Assembly: GCF_014172375.1 (NCBI RefSeq)
Contig: NZ_WNXD01000002.1
Location: 434,001 to 498,000, forward strand
From: Pedobacter planticolens
GTDB taxonomy: Bacteria; Bacteroidota; Bacteroidia; Sphingobacteriales; Sphingobacteriaceae
Reading direction: 5' to 3'
DNA length: 64,000 nt
Shown here: piece by piece, positions 8,726-17,276 of the stretch
Numbering within the stretch: the stretch's first letter is position 1
How the letters are laid out: every line of letters starts with the position of its first letter
Notes under the pieces: generated by a model
Databases searched by the model: none
What the model was told of the DNA's origin: nothing
Seen by the model: the letters and a program-made list of their open reading frames with translations, nothing else
Position numbers and translations under genes: made by a program

Positions 8726-9515
8726 CTACCTCTTGTATTATCACACTTTCTTTTACAAGACCTTCTATGTTTTCTAAAGGAATAGAATTTTTTATATGAT
8801 CAGTCATTTTCACATTCATATATTTTTCAATATATCTATCTAAATGAATTCCTTTTTTAGCAAAAGACATAAAGCATGAAATTCTTTCTTGTTGACTATC
8901 TTTAAATAAGAAAGTAGGCAACATATTTTCTAGCCTATAACCCATTACCACATTCGGCAAAAACTTTAATCTTGCTGCATTGCCGCTATGCAATGTTTTC
9001 AAATTCCAAACCACTACATCTCCAGCTTTGCTATCTACAAATACCCTTTTAATGTTTTTGCCATTATTAGACCCTTTGATTACTTTTAAACCACCACTAT
9101 ATTTATCGTGGTCTTGCATGTACACTCCTATCCTAACAATTCCATACTCACCAATCCAATCTGGTCCTTCATTGGCAATTCTATCAACATTATCTCTGTG
9201 AAAACCACGATCACCTACTCCAATTTGGTAAGTGCTATCTCTAAAATAAATAGGGGTTTCTCCAAGAATTTCTTCAGCAATTTTTAAAATTTTAGCAGAA
9301 AGTAGCAATTTTCTTAATGGTTTACTCAATAAATCCCCCTTAGGGTAAAACACATCTTTGATCTCGGTTTTCACCTTAATAACCAAGTCATTTTTTTTAT
9401 CTTGCTCAAGCGTTTCGTAGGCTAAATTTCTAAAGCTTGAAATTTCTTCATTTGAAAACACATTTTTAATAACGTAGTAGCCATTTTCATTGAAAAATTC
9501 TTTATCAATTTTCAT
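8715..9515 (-). CDS. Phytanoyl-CoA dioxygenase (PhyH) family Fe(II)/2-oxoglutarate oxygenase
   Basis: 266 aa. The iron facial triad is visible as H106-x-D108 (GFHRDN) and the distal H176 (KTLHSGNAA); downstream R182 or R194 could bind 2-oxoglutarate. The fold order, with VIKGSN and GDVVVWNLKTLH before the distal histidine, fits PhyH proteins, which hydroxylate small molecules. It starts directly after the Gmd-like stop codon and overlaps the GT4 gene by 11 bp, so it is certainly part of the glycan operon. An oxidised or hydroxylated sugar or substituent in the polysaccharide is the likely outcome, but no substrate can be named. Confidence 0.8.
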   Translation of the reverse strand: MKIDKEFFNENGYYVIKNVFSNEEISSFRNLAYETLEQDKKNDLVIKVKTEIKDVFYPKGDLLSKPLRKLLLSAKILKIAEEILGETPIYFRDSTYQIGVGDRGFHRDNVDRIANEGPDWIGEYGIVRIGVYMQDHDKYSGGLKVIKGSNNGKNIKRVFVDSKAGDVVVWNLKTLHSGNAARLKFLPNVVMGYRLENMLPTFLFKDSQQERISCFMSFAKKGIHLDRYIEKYMNVKMTDHIKNSIPLENIEGLVKESVIIQEVDGK

Positions 9516-10484
9516 TTATATATATATTTCGTTCAACTCACATTTAATTAATAATTCTATTAGTGCTCTTGATTTGATTTTGGGCTCCCATTTGAGAACT
9601 TCTTTTGCTTTTTTTGGGTTAGCTAATCCTTTATCAATATCGGTAGGTCTTAATAAACTATCATCATAAGTAACGTATTTTGTCCAATCTAAATTTAGGC
9701 TTTCAAATGCATAAATTACAAATTCTTTTAAACTGATCGATTCGCCAGTAGCGATTACAAAATCCTCAGCTTTTTTTTGTTGCAACATTAACCACATAGC
9801 CTCGACATATTCTGGTGCCCAACCCCAATCTCTATACACGTTTATGTTCCCCAATACTAGCTTTTCGGTACTGCCCTTAAAAATTCTGCAAGCAGAAGAA
9901 ATAATTTTCTTGGTTACAAATCGTTCCTTCCTAAATGGCGATTCGTGATTAAATAAAATACCTGTACAGGCAAATAGGTTATAGGCCTCTCTATAATTAG
10001 AAACCTCCCAAAATGCTGTCGCTTTAGCAACACCATAAGGGCTTCTTGGTCTAAATGGGGTTTCTTCGTTCACAGCTTCATTTACGTTTCCAAAACATTC
10101 ACTAGAACCTGCATTGTATAATTTTATTGGAAGTTTAGAAAATCTAATTGCTTCTAACAAATTAAGTGTGCCAAAGCCAATACTCTCTAAAGTTTCTACT
10201 GGTTGTTCAAATGAAAGCGCAACAGAACTTTGACCAGCTAGGTTATAAATCTCATCAGGTTCTATCTTCATAATTACTTGAAGAACACTTCTGAAGTCAT
10301 TTACTGAAATAGACACGTATTCAATCAAATTAAAAATCTCAAGATGCTTTAAGTTTTCAAAATTTGAATTTTGAGCATCTCTACTTCCTCCAAATACTTG
10401 ATAATTTTTTTCGATTAATAGCTTTGCTAAATAAGCCCCATCTTGCCCTGAAACACCACATATAAGTGCCTTTTTCTGTATCAT
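9516..10484 (-). CDS. GDP-mannose 4,6-dehydratase-like protein (second copy, short form)
   Basis: 322 aa extended SDR. NADP motif GVSGQDGAYL at 10-19, catalytic S128/E129 in AGSSECFG, and Y150/K154 in SPYGVAKA. The NAGQ/NHESPFRKERFVTKK segments are diagnostic of GDP-mannose 4,6-dehydratases, which make GDP-4-keto-6-deoxymannose. It is clearly diverged from the 378-aa Gmd at 26332-27468 and shorter at several loops. It overlaps the wzy stop region by 4 bp and is immediately followed by the PhyH gene. It may use another GDP- or UDP-hexose, or act as a reductase of the Rmd kind; the presence of an intact SSE/YxxxK set argues for catalytic activity. Confidence 0.75.
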   Translation of the reverse strand: MIQKKALICGVSGQDGAYLAKLLIEKNYQVFGGSRDAQNSNFENLKHLEIFNLIEYVSISVNDFRSVLQVIMKIEPDEIYNLAGQSSVALSFEQPVETLESIGFGTLNLLEAIRFSKLPIKLYNAGSSECFGNVNEAVNEETPFRPRSPYGVAKATAFWEVSNYREAYNLFACTGILFNHESPFRKERFVTKKIISSACRIFKGSTEKLVLGNINVYRDWGWAPEYVEAMWLMLQQKKAEDFVIATGESISLKEFVIYAFESLNLDWTKYVTYDDSLLRPTDIDKGLANPKKAKEVLKWEPKIKSRALIELLIKCELNEIYI

Positions 10485-11887
10485 CTCCGTTCCGTTATAA
10501 AATTTAATATGACTATTGTAGGTATAAGAGTTAACAGAACACCTATAAGCAAACTACCAAAACTACTTCCAACAAAAGATAAACCAATAAACATGAAATT
10601 AACAACGTAGATAATCACAATGTTTGAATTTGCAATATTACTAAGAATAGTTTGATTTATTAATTTCAATAAAAAACCAATTAAAAAACAACCTAGTAAA
10701 ACACCTGGAATCCAAAAATTCCAATAGAGCTCTGCAATAATACCAGGTGGTACTCCACCTGAACCATAGGTTGTTGATCCAAAAACTTTCATACCTATTG
10801 TATTGTCAACATTCGTTACGGGTTTATTAGGCCATAGCTCTCTTGGTATCCAAGCGAAAAAAACTGTAATCAATGTTGAACCATATTCATAATTTAGTTT
10901 AGTAGGTATAGCATCAACTATATGTGCAGTTTTGCTCACATCAATCATATTTGTTGTTAATATTGCCGGCTCTAAAGCTTTAACAAAATCAACTTTTACT
11001 TCTTGAGTTGCAACATCTGTAACCCCTCTTAAATTAGTCATGATTTGAAATATAACTAAAGCAACTACAAGACCTATAAGAAGCTTTACTTTTGGCAATT
11101 TAAAGTTTTGAAGATAATAGCTTAATGCGATCAGCTGAACCATACAAAACACAATAGCTCCTCTTTGGCTGACATAGAAATTAAAAAAAACAAATGTTAA
11201 AAACGAGATAACCCATAAAATATAAGCCATTACTTTATTATTGTTATATTTTATTAACCAAGTGGTTAAAAGAAATAAATTAATGCCAGAAAAAGAAACC
11301 AATAGTCTAAGATAAGCATGTGGCGATGCTTCGGCAAGGGTTTCGGAAACCCCTCTATAATTAGAGGAGATACTTGCAATAGAAAAGAGTCCTCCTTGTG
11401 CTTTGATAAATAATATTAATCCAACAATAGATATAACCAATAGTAATATTGATGTTGTAAAAAATGCTTTTGGATTCCATTTATCATGTACAAAAATTTT
11501 ACTTTTTAGTTTAAATCGCTTTTTTGTAGATAAATACCCACCTACCATGCATGCAATTCCAACGAAAATTAAAACCATTGCAGGGAATAAAAATGATTTC
11601 GATTTACCCAATAAAAACACAGTGTCAATCGATTGTGGATTCGGCAAATCAAAATATATATAAAAAGAACGCAATAAAACTCCTAAAATACTAGAATATA
11701 AAACCCAAGACCAAATTGAAAAAACATCCCATTTTTTTCTAATCAAAAGAGGAATTGACATTAAAGAAATTATGATTACAGGGAAAAAAATTAAAAAAAA
11801 ATCAACAAAAAACATGTATGCAAACCCAAGCAAACAACATGCTACTATGAGTATTGGAAGCACAAAACCGATTTTAAATTTCAACAT
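10481..11887 (-). CDS. wzy: O-antigen/capsule repeat-unit polymerase (Wzy-like)
   Basis: 468 aa integral membrane protein with about 11-12 hydrophobic segments and a large outside loop around residues 270-370, which contains a GVPPGIIAELYWNF stretch. This topology and the position between Wzx, glycosyltransferases and sugar-modifying genes fit the Wzy polymerase that joins repeat units in the periplasm. Wzy proteins are poorly conserved, so the call rests on topology and context. It lies 20 bp downstream of the GT-B gene and overlaps the Gmd-like gene by 4 bp. A run of nine A/T bases at about 11793-11801 lies within the coding region. Confidence 0.75.
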   Translation of the reverse strand: MLKFKIGFVLPILIVACCLLGFAYMFFVDFFLIFFPVIIISLMSIPLLIRKKWDVFSIWSWVLYSSILGVLLRSFYIYFDLPNPQSIDTVFLLGKSKSFLFPAMVLIFVGIACMVGGYLSTKKRFKLKSKIFVHDKWNPKAFFTTSILLLVISIVGLILFIKAQGGLFSIASISSNYRGVSETLAEASPHAYLRLLVSFSGINLFLLTTWLIKYNNNKVMAYILWVISFLTFVFFNFYVSQRGAIVFCMVQLIALSYYLQNFKLPKVKLLIGLVVALVIFQIMTNLRGVTDVATQEVKVDFVKALEPAILTTNMIDVSKTAHIVDAIPTKLNYEYGSTLITVFFAWIPRELWPNKPVTNVDNTIGMKVFGSTTYGSGGVPPGIIAELYWNFWIPGVLLGCFLIGFLLKLINQTILSNIANSNIVIIYVVNFMFIGLSFVGSSFGSLLIGVLLTLIPTIVILNFITERR

Positions 11888-11907
11888 AGTTCTTGTGTAA
11901 ATTTAAA

Positions 11908-13203
11908 CTAAATAACTCTAAAAATAGTATTCCCAAATTGATCTGTTTCTATTTTAAAGTTATAGCTATAATGATTCCCTTGAATTATTAAAGACGCAAG
12001 AACTGAACTTTTTCCATCAAATTTAGTATTTACAGTTTCCACGTAGAATTTAGCTCTACTTCTAGTTTCTAATAGGTTTATTGAAAAATGATTAATTTGC
12101 GCTAATACATGTGCTGCATCATCTGCATAATGGGCTAATTTATTTTTCACAAACCCATACCAATCTATATTTTTCTTTGAAGAATCAAAATAAATAGATG
12201 GAATATTTAGCAATCCAGCTTCAAGGTGTATATTAGAATCGCCAGCAATTATTAAGCTTGTTGATTCAAAAAACTTGAATGATTCTACCTCTTTTACATC
12301 TGAAAATTTGGCGTTATTTTTCATTGCAAGATCAAACCATGCCGATTTTCTACGATCTGAGGGGTGAGGACGAATAATTAGCTCAATTTCAGGAAAAGAT
12401 TGATGGAGGTTATTTATCAATTCTACATAAGCATCAAAATCGTCGGTGCCATTGGTGCAAACACCTATAGTTTTCACCAACTCACTTTGCTTTATTTTGT
12501 CAAAAAATTGATCAAATTTTGGCATCCCAATTAAATATAGATTAGAATTCGCAGTACCATTTAATTGATATTTCATCAAACTATCTTCCCCCTCTAACAA
12601 TGCACTTGAAAAAACATTCAAGTCTGAAAAATTTTCGGTAACTGATGCGTGTTGGATGTATATGGTCTCAATTCCTAAGTTTTTGGCGGTATTGGCTAAA
12701 GATCTATGATAGCAACTCAGCTGATTGGCGATAATAATTTTTTTGGGACTAATTTCTCGCAAATAATTTTTCAAAATAATTTTTGAAGCATATGCAATAC
12801 AAAAACCATCAAAAGCATAAGAAAACGACTTTTTTTGATATTCATTTCTACAGATTAGGTAGCGGTAAAATACCACCGGGATAAAAAAAATGCTATAGAA
12901 ATATATTTTTGCTAATGGGAAACCATTTTTATAAGAATCCATTCCGAATAGATAACTTTCTGGGATTTTAGATGTAATGGATTTTATGCTGTGGATTTCA
13001 TTTTGCGCCATTACAAAGAAAAGGATTGCATCCTTTTTAATCAATGTATCTAGTTTAGGTTTTAATGCATAGGATGCAAAACCTTTGAGCAAAGACAATA
13101 TTCTAATAATTATTCCCTTTTGGGGTAAAGTATCTGCTGGAAAATTTAAGTTTCCTAATTTTTCAGAACAGAATTCATAATTTATATCGTAAATATCCAA
13201 CAT
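11908..13203 (-). CDS. Probable GT-B glycosyl/polyol-phosphate transferase, unassigned family
   Basis: 431 aa without a signal peptide. The N-terminal 220 residues are poorly recognisable. Residues ~175-190 read IETIYIQHASVTENF, resembling the QHG loop of CDP-glycerol glycerophosphotransferase and polysialyltransferase-like GT-B enzymes. The second half contains IIRPHPSDRRKSAW and GDSNIHLEAGLLNIPSIYFD, which look like the nucleotide-binding part of that superfamily. The gene sits 1 bp after wzx and 20 bp before wzy. It is a candidate for transferring the nonulosonic acid from its CMP form, because such sugars often need atypical transferases, but this is an inference from context only. Confidence 0.6.
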   Translation of the reverse strand: MLDIYDINYEFCSEKLGNLNFPADTLPQKGIIIRILSLLKGFASYALKPKLDTLIKKDAILFFVMAQNEIHSIKSITSKIPESYLFGMDSYKNGFPLAKIYFYSIFFIPVVFYRYLICRNEYQKKSFSYAFDGFCIAYASKIILKNYLREISPKKIIIANQLSCYHRSLANTAKNLGIETIYIQHASVTENFSDLNVFSSALLEGEDSLMKYQLNGTANSNLYLIGMPKFDQFFDKIKQSELVKTIGVCTNGTDDFDAYVELINNLHQSFPEIELIIRPHPSDRRKSAWFDLAMKNNAKFSDVKEVESFKFFESTSLIIAGDSNIHLEAGLLNIPSIYFDSSKKNIDWYGFVKNKLAHYADDAAHVLAQINHFSINLLETRSRAKFYVETVNTKFDGKSSVLASLIIQGNHYSYNFKIETDQFGNTIFRVI

Positions 13204-13204
13204 T

Positions 13205-14635
13205 CTAATTTGTTCTTTTAAAATATATACCTATAAACTGTATATAAAGTTCTTTAAAAGAACTTAATTTATACAGCATGATTCCCATTAAAAATAAAAG
13301 AACTAACAAATAATGTTGAAAAACACTTGCCATCACAATTGAACAAAACAATAATTGTAAAATCCAATCAAAACTTTTAATAAGGTCAATGTGTTGTAGC
13401 TTAAAATTTTTTGAAATGAAATAAATCAATAAATTTATGAAACATAAACTCCCTATCACATTGGATACAACAAGCCAAATGTAAGAAAGCTTATAGTAAC
13501 AGAATACTACACAAAATATAGTACTAACAACTACACTTAACAAACTTATTAGTGCCATCTGTTTATGCATTTTTCTGGCAATACAAAGAGAAACAAAAGC
13601 AAAACCACTATTAAAAATAATCTGGTTAGTTAATAGAATAACAAGACTAAACTCAACTGGCTTATATTTTGGGAGGATATAGAATAAGATAGGCAGAAAA
13701 AGTATACTTAAAGTAACAATACATAATACCAAAATAACCAATTTGTTCGTAAATGAGATTAAGTAGCTCTTTAATTCTTCTTGACCAATCGCGATATCAC
13801 CTAATTTCGCAATAATTGAGGGGAAAATTATCCAAGTAATGGTATCTACACCCAGCATGATTGCTGTGGTAATGTTGTTAGCAAAAGAAAAATAACCCAT
13901 TACTTCAACTGGGTAAAAAGCACCAATTAAGGTCCTTACCATTAAACTCATTAAATAATAGCTAAAAGCATAAATCAATAAGGGAAGTCCAGACTTGAAC
14001 AATAGTTTTATTCTAGTGGTGTTAAAGCTTATTCTTTTGCCATAAATCAATAAATAAAATACATTTATAATAATTAATAGCAAAACCCAAAGGTAAAACA
14101 CCGCATTAATCAAATAGATTCCTTTAAAAAATAATACTGTTGTAAGCAATCCAAGAGAGAGTATAAGTTCCCCAATAATAATTGGTTTCAGCTTTTTATC
14201 AATTCGAAATATATTGACAAAAATTTGTTGAAAGTTGATGAGTATGGTTAGCGGAATCAGTATTTTAATATAATTATAAGATTGATTGACAGGAAAAAGT
14301 GAAATTTTAAAAAAATAGCCAATAACCCCAATAAAAATGATAATTGCAGAGATAAAAAAGATCCCTGTAAAAGCAGAATTTATAATTTTATTGCGCTCTT
14401 CAGTTCCATTTTCATTAAGAACAGCTAATTCCGAGTTTACAGAATAATTGATCCCTAAATTGGTATAGGAAAGATATTGCTGGTATAGCATTAAGTAGCC
14501 ATAAATTCCTAAAAAGTAAGGCCCTAAATAATAGGCTAATATGAAACCTCTTGCAGTTTGTAAACCATATATGAAATACCTTACAGCAGTAAAAACTATC
14601 TCTTTTTTACCAAAAATTGCTTTTTTTTCAGGCAT
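13205..14635 (-). CDS. wzx: Lipid-linked repeat-unit flippase (Wzx)
   Basis: 476 aa, with about 12-14 membrane helices spread over the whole length, matching the MVF/MATE-type polysaccharide flippases. The N-terminus (KKEIVFTAVRYFIYGLQTARGF) and the YFSFANNITTAIMLG segment near residue 250 are typical. It moves undecaprenyl-linked repeat units to the periplasmic face for Wzy. The start codon overlaps the acyltransferase stop by one base, and the GT-B gene follows after 1 bp. A second flippase is partly visible at 1-371, so two export units or a duplicated step may be present. Confidence 0.85.
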   Translation of the reverse strand: MPEKKAIFGKKEIVFTAVRYFIYGLQTARGFILAYYLGPYFLGIYGYLMLYQQYLSYTNLGINYSVNSELAVLNENGTEERNKIINSAFTGIFFISAIIIFIGVIGYFFKISLFPVNQSYNYIKILIPLTILINFQQIFVNIFRIDKKLKPIIIGELILSLGLLTTVLFFKGIYLINAVFYLWVLLLIIINVFYLLIYGKRISFNTTRIKLLFKSGLPLLIYAFSYYLMSLMVRTLIGAFYPVEVMGYFSFANNITTAIMLGVDTITWIIFPSIIAKLGDIAIGQEELKSYLISFTNKLVILVLCIVTLSILFLPILFYILPKYKPVEFSLVILLTNQIIFNSGFAFVSLCIARKMHKQMALISLLSVVVSTIFCVVFCYYKLSYIWLVVSNVIGSLCFINLLIYFISKNFKLQHIDLIKSFDWILQLLFCSIVMASVFQHYLLVLLFLMGIMLYKLSSFKELYIQFIGIYFKRTN

Positions 14636-15135
14636 TATAGATTTTTTTGTCGAATTATTTTAGCAGGAATTCCACCACAAATTGAGTGATCAGGAATATC
14701 ACATACTACCACACTATTGGCGCCTATAATACAATTATTGCCAATCTTTACACCTTCTTTAATAAACACCTTTGCCCCAATCCAGCAGGCATCACCAATT
14801 GTTGTATTTGCCTTATTTGTTTTTAATGGTTTTATGTTAAAATCTTGATCGGCCATGTTGTTTTCGGTATAAATCATTACATAATGGCTTATTGCAACAT
14901 TTCTTCCAATTTTAACCTTATAGCCTTTAGATGCTTGAATACTTGAGTACCTCCCAATATATGAATCTTCCCCAATTTCAATCTCCCCATCACCATAAAA
15001 CATGATTGCTTCACCCCCAAACCAGAATGATGTAGGGATATTATATTTCTTTCTATAGGTTTGATATAGCACCCGCCAATAATAGTTTTTTAACAAGGTT
15101 ACTAGTTTAACAATAAGATGGTGCAAGAATAGCAT
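14635..15135 (-). CDS. Hexapeptide-repeat sugar O-acyltransferase (WcaF/CatB-like)
   Basis: 166 aa. Left-handed beta-helix hexapeptide repeats run from about residue 48 to 155 (for example IEIGEDSYIGRYSSI, TIGDACWIGAKVFI, KIGNNCIIGANSVV) and end with SICGGIPAKIIR, the usual C-terminal signature of the maltose/galactoside acetyltransferase group. It would transfer an acetyl group from acetyl-CoA to a sugar hydroxyl in the cytoplasm. It lies 83 bp downstream of pseI and is coupled to wzx by a 1-bp overlap. Acetylation of the nonulosonic acid or of another repeat-unit sugar is possible. Confidence 0.85.
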   Translation of the reverse strand: MLFLHHLIVKLVTLLKNYYWRVLYQTYRKKYNIPTSFWFGGEAIMFYGDGEIEIGEDSYIGRYSSIQASKGYKVKIGRNVAISHYVMIYTENNMADQDFNIKPLKTNKANTTIGDACWIGAKVFIKEGVKIGNNCIIGANSVVVCDIPDHSICGGIPAKIIRQKNL

Positions 15136-15218
15136 ATTAATTGTATTGTTTGGTTAGTTTGCTAATTGTTTGTCAACATCAAACTATAGCTTAGAGATTC
15201 ACTCAATAAATAAAATTG

Positions 15219-16259
15219 TTATTGAATAGAGTTTAGTGTCAATCTATCCCCTCTACCCAAATCTTCAACAACATGCTTTCCTAACACTTCACTATAATAT
15301 TTAGGATGTAAGCCATATCCAGGTCTTATAGATTTTATATTTTCTGGAGTAATTTTTTCACCTTCTTTTATATCCTTAACAACATATAGCGAACGACAAA
15401 ATTCTTTCCCTTTTTTTTGTTTTTCAGTTAAATTGTAATCTACAATGCCAATCGCTTTCTCTGCTTCTCTAACCGCCTTAACCATATCAGTAAATTCTTG
15501 TTCATTCATCGAAAAAGAAGCATCGGGCCCACCGATTGAACGATCTAATATAAAATGTTTTTCGATAATTTTCGCACCCATTATCGTAGCAACTATTGGA
15601 GCAGTGCTACCCATAGTATGATCGGATAAACCCGAAACAACACCATATCTTTCTGCCAAATCTTTAATCATAATCAGATTTGCTTCTTCTATAGGTGCTG
15701 GATAGCTTGATGTACATTTTAGTAACGCTATATCATGATTACCCATTCTTTTGCAAGCAGAAAGAGCTAACTCAATATCTTCCATTTCTGCAATTCCAGT
15801 AGAAATAATAATGGGCTTACCTTTTGAAGCAACATATTCTATTAAAGGGATATCAGTAATTTCAAAAGATGCAATTTTATAGGCTGGGGTATTTAACCCT
15901 TCTAATAAATCCACAGCAGTAAAATCAAATGGTGATGAAAAGCAAATCAAGCCCTCTGCTTTAGCCGTATCAAATAATTGTTTGTGCCATTCCCAAGGTG
16001 TATAAGCTTCTTGATAGAGCTGATAAAAATATTTATCATCCCATATAGTCCCTTGTTTTAATCTAAAATCATCATTTTTAGAATCAATCGTCATCGTATC
16101 AGCAGTGTATGTTTGCAGCTTAATACAATCGGCACCTGCACGTTTAGCAGCCTTAATGGTATCCAAGGCATTTTGCAAACTCCCATTATGGTTAGCAGAA
16201 AGTTCTGCAATAATAAAAACACCACTATTTTGGTTGATTTCGAAAGAATCTATTTTCAT
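15219..16259 (-). CDS. pseI: Pseudaminic acid synthase (NeuB family)
   Basis: 346 aa, the usual length for PseI. It condenses phosphoenolpyruvate with a 6-deoxy-2,4-diacetamido-hexose to give a nonulosonic acid. Signatures seen are ELSANHNGSL near 20, AGADCIKLQTYTADTMT at about 42-58, CFSSPFDF, the STGIAEMED loop, GLSDHTMGS, EKHFILDRSIGGPDASFS, and a C-terminal SAF (antifreeze-like) domain from about 285. The order and wording match Campylobacter-type PseI better than NeuB or LegI. Its start overlaps the upstream GNAT gene by 4 bp. Together with pseB, pseC and pseF it fixes the pathway as pseudaminic acid or a close derivative. Confidence 0.9.
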   Translation of the reverse strand: MKIDSFEINQNSGVFIIAELSANHNGSLQNALDTIKAAKRAGADCIKLQTYTADTMTIDSKNDDFRLKQGTIWDDKYFYQLYQEAYTPWEWHKQLFDTAKAEGLICFSSPFDFTAVDLLEGLNTPAYKIASFEITDIPLIEYVASKGKPIIISTGIAEMEDIELALSACKRMGNHDIALLKCTSSYPAPIEEANLIMIKDLAERYGVVSGLSDHTMGSTAPIVATIMGAKIIEKHFILDRSIGGPDASFSMNEQEFTDMVKAVREAEKAIGIVDYNLTEKQKKGKEFCRSLYVVKDIKEGEKITPENIKSIRPGYGLHPKYYSEVLGKHVVEDLGRGDRLTLNSIQ

Positions 16260-16723
16260 TTTAACTTTTTTATATAATGAAAACTGTTAAAGTTTTCGTA
16301 TTCGATCATATTTACAAATTCAAATCCTGCATTTTCAAAAGCATACTTAGAATTTAAATTACTTTCCTTAATGTAAGCATTTATTACAAACTGTAATCTT
16401 GTTGATAAGAAAAAGTCTGATGCAAGTTTTAACATTTCCTTGGCATACCCCTGCCCCCTAAATTCTGCCGCTATTGAGAGACCAATTATAGCACCTTGTT
16501 CGTTTTCTTCCTGAATCCTTACCTGTCCAATATTTGTATTACTTTCGTTTGTAAACACAAACAAAAAACACTCTTTGTTCATCAATTTAGAAAGAAACCA
16601 TTTTTTATGGTCTTCAAAATTTATTTTTTGTGAGCTAAAAGACTGTGCTCTAACTTCTGCATCATTTGCCCATTCAAAATATAGCAGTGTATCATCAACA
16701 GTCGCTCTTCTAAATTTAAGCAT
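16256..16723 (-). CDS. GNAT N-acetyltransferase (second of a tandem pair)
   Basis: About 155 aa when started at ATG 16723 (MLKFRRATVDD), which I prefer to the longer frame from 16768 because the longer form overlaps the previous gene by 53 bp and adds a non-conserved tail; the chosen start leaves an 8-bp overlap. The acetyl-CoA loop is seen as FRGQGYAKEM near residue 97. The N-terminus (RRATVDDTLLYFEWANDAEVR) resembles the GNAT domain that is fused to the C-terminus of some PseG hydrolases. Here the GNAT stands alone and no PseG domain is attached. It may be the 4-N-acetyltransferase (PseH role) or act on another amine. Confidence 0.75.
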   Translation of the reverse strand: MLKFRRATVDDTLLYFEWANDAEVRAQSFSSQKINFEDHKKWFLSKLMNKECFLFVFTNESNTNIGQVRIQEENEQGAIIGLSIAAEFRGQGYAKEMLKLASDFFLSTRLQFVINAYIKESNLNSKYAFENAGFEFVNMIEYENFNSFHYIKKLK

Positions 16724-17276
16724 TATTGTTAATTTTTGTATGAATAAGCACATCAATATACTTGCCATTAAAAAAGCAGTGCTCTTTTAATCTTGCTTCT
16801 TCTTTAAAACCAGATTGAAGCAATGCAGTATAAAGTTTAGGCCGTAAATCGAAAGCATACGTGAATATTTTATGGAACTTCAATTCAGTAAATGCCACAT
16901 TAACTAAAAGGGAAAGGTAATTTTTCCAGTAATCAGCAAAATGCTCCGCTTCAAGTTCTGTTCTCATCACAAAAGATATTTCTGCATGCTTATCAATCCA
17001 ATTAATATGAACCAAGCCACCATATCCAATAAATTCGTTATTATTCAAAACCGAGAACAACAATTGATTTGGTTCCTTCTGTTCAAACAAATTAGAGACG
17101 ATATTGTCAAAGTAAGTATTCTGATCTTCAATGGTTATCTGCTTAGATTGACGTAAATGATACATTTGTTCATTTCTAAACTTTAAAATTTCAAGTTTGT
17201 CCATATCACGAATAGGGACTAGTTTAAAATCTCCAACCACAAAAATTTGATTCTTTAAACACTTATATAATCTCAT
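16716..17276 (-). CDS. GNAT N-acetyltransferase, RimJ/RimL or PseH-like (first of a tandem pair)
   Basis: 186 aa. Residues ~15-180 follow the RimL/PseH layout: FKLVPIRDMDKLEILKFRN at the start, FIGYGGLVHINWIDKHAEISF in the middle, FAYAFDLRP-like strand and a C-terminal SGFKEEARLKEHCFFNGKY. This late segment is typical of RimJ-type acetyltransferases that acetylate amino-sugars such as the PseC product. It overlaps pseF by 14 bp and the next GNAT by 8 bp, so it belongs to the pse block. Either this protein or its neighbour could carry the PseH step; I consider this one slightly more likely because of the RimL-like C-terminus. Confidence 0.75.
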   Translation of the reverse strand: MRLYKCLKNQIFVVGDFKLVPIRDMDKLEILKFRNEQMYHLRQSKQITIEDQNTYFDNIVSNLFEQKEPNQLLFSVLNNNEFIGYGGLVHINWIDKHAEISFVMRTELEAEHFADYWKNYLSLLVNVAFTELKFHKIFTYAFDLRPKLYTALLQSGFKEEARLKEHCFFNGKYIDVLIHTKINNNA

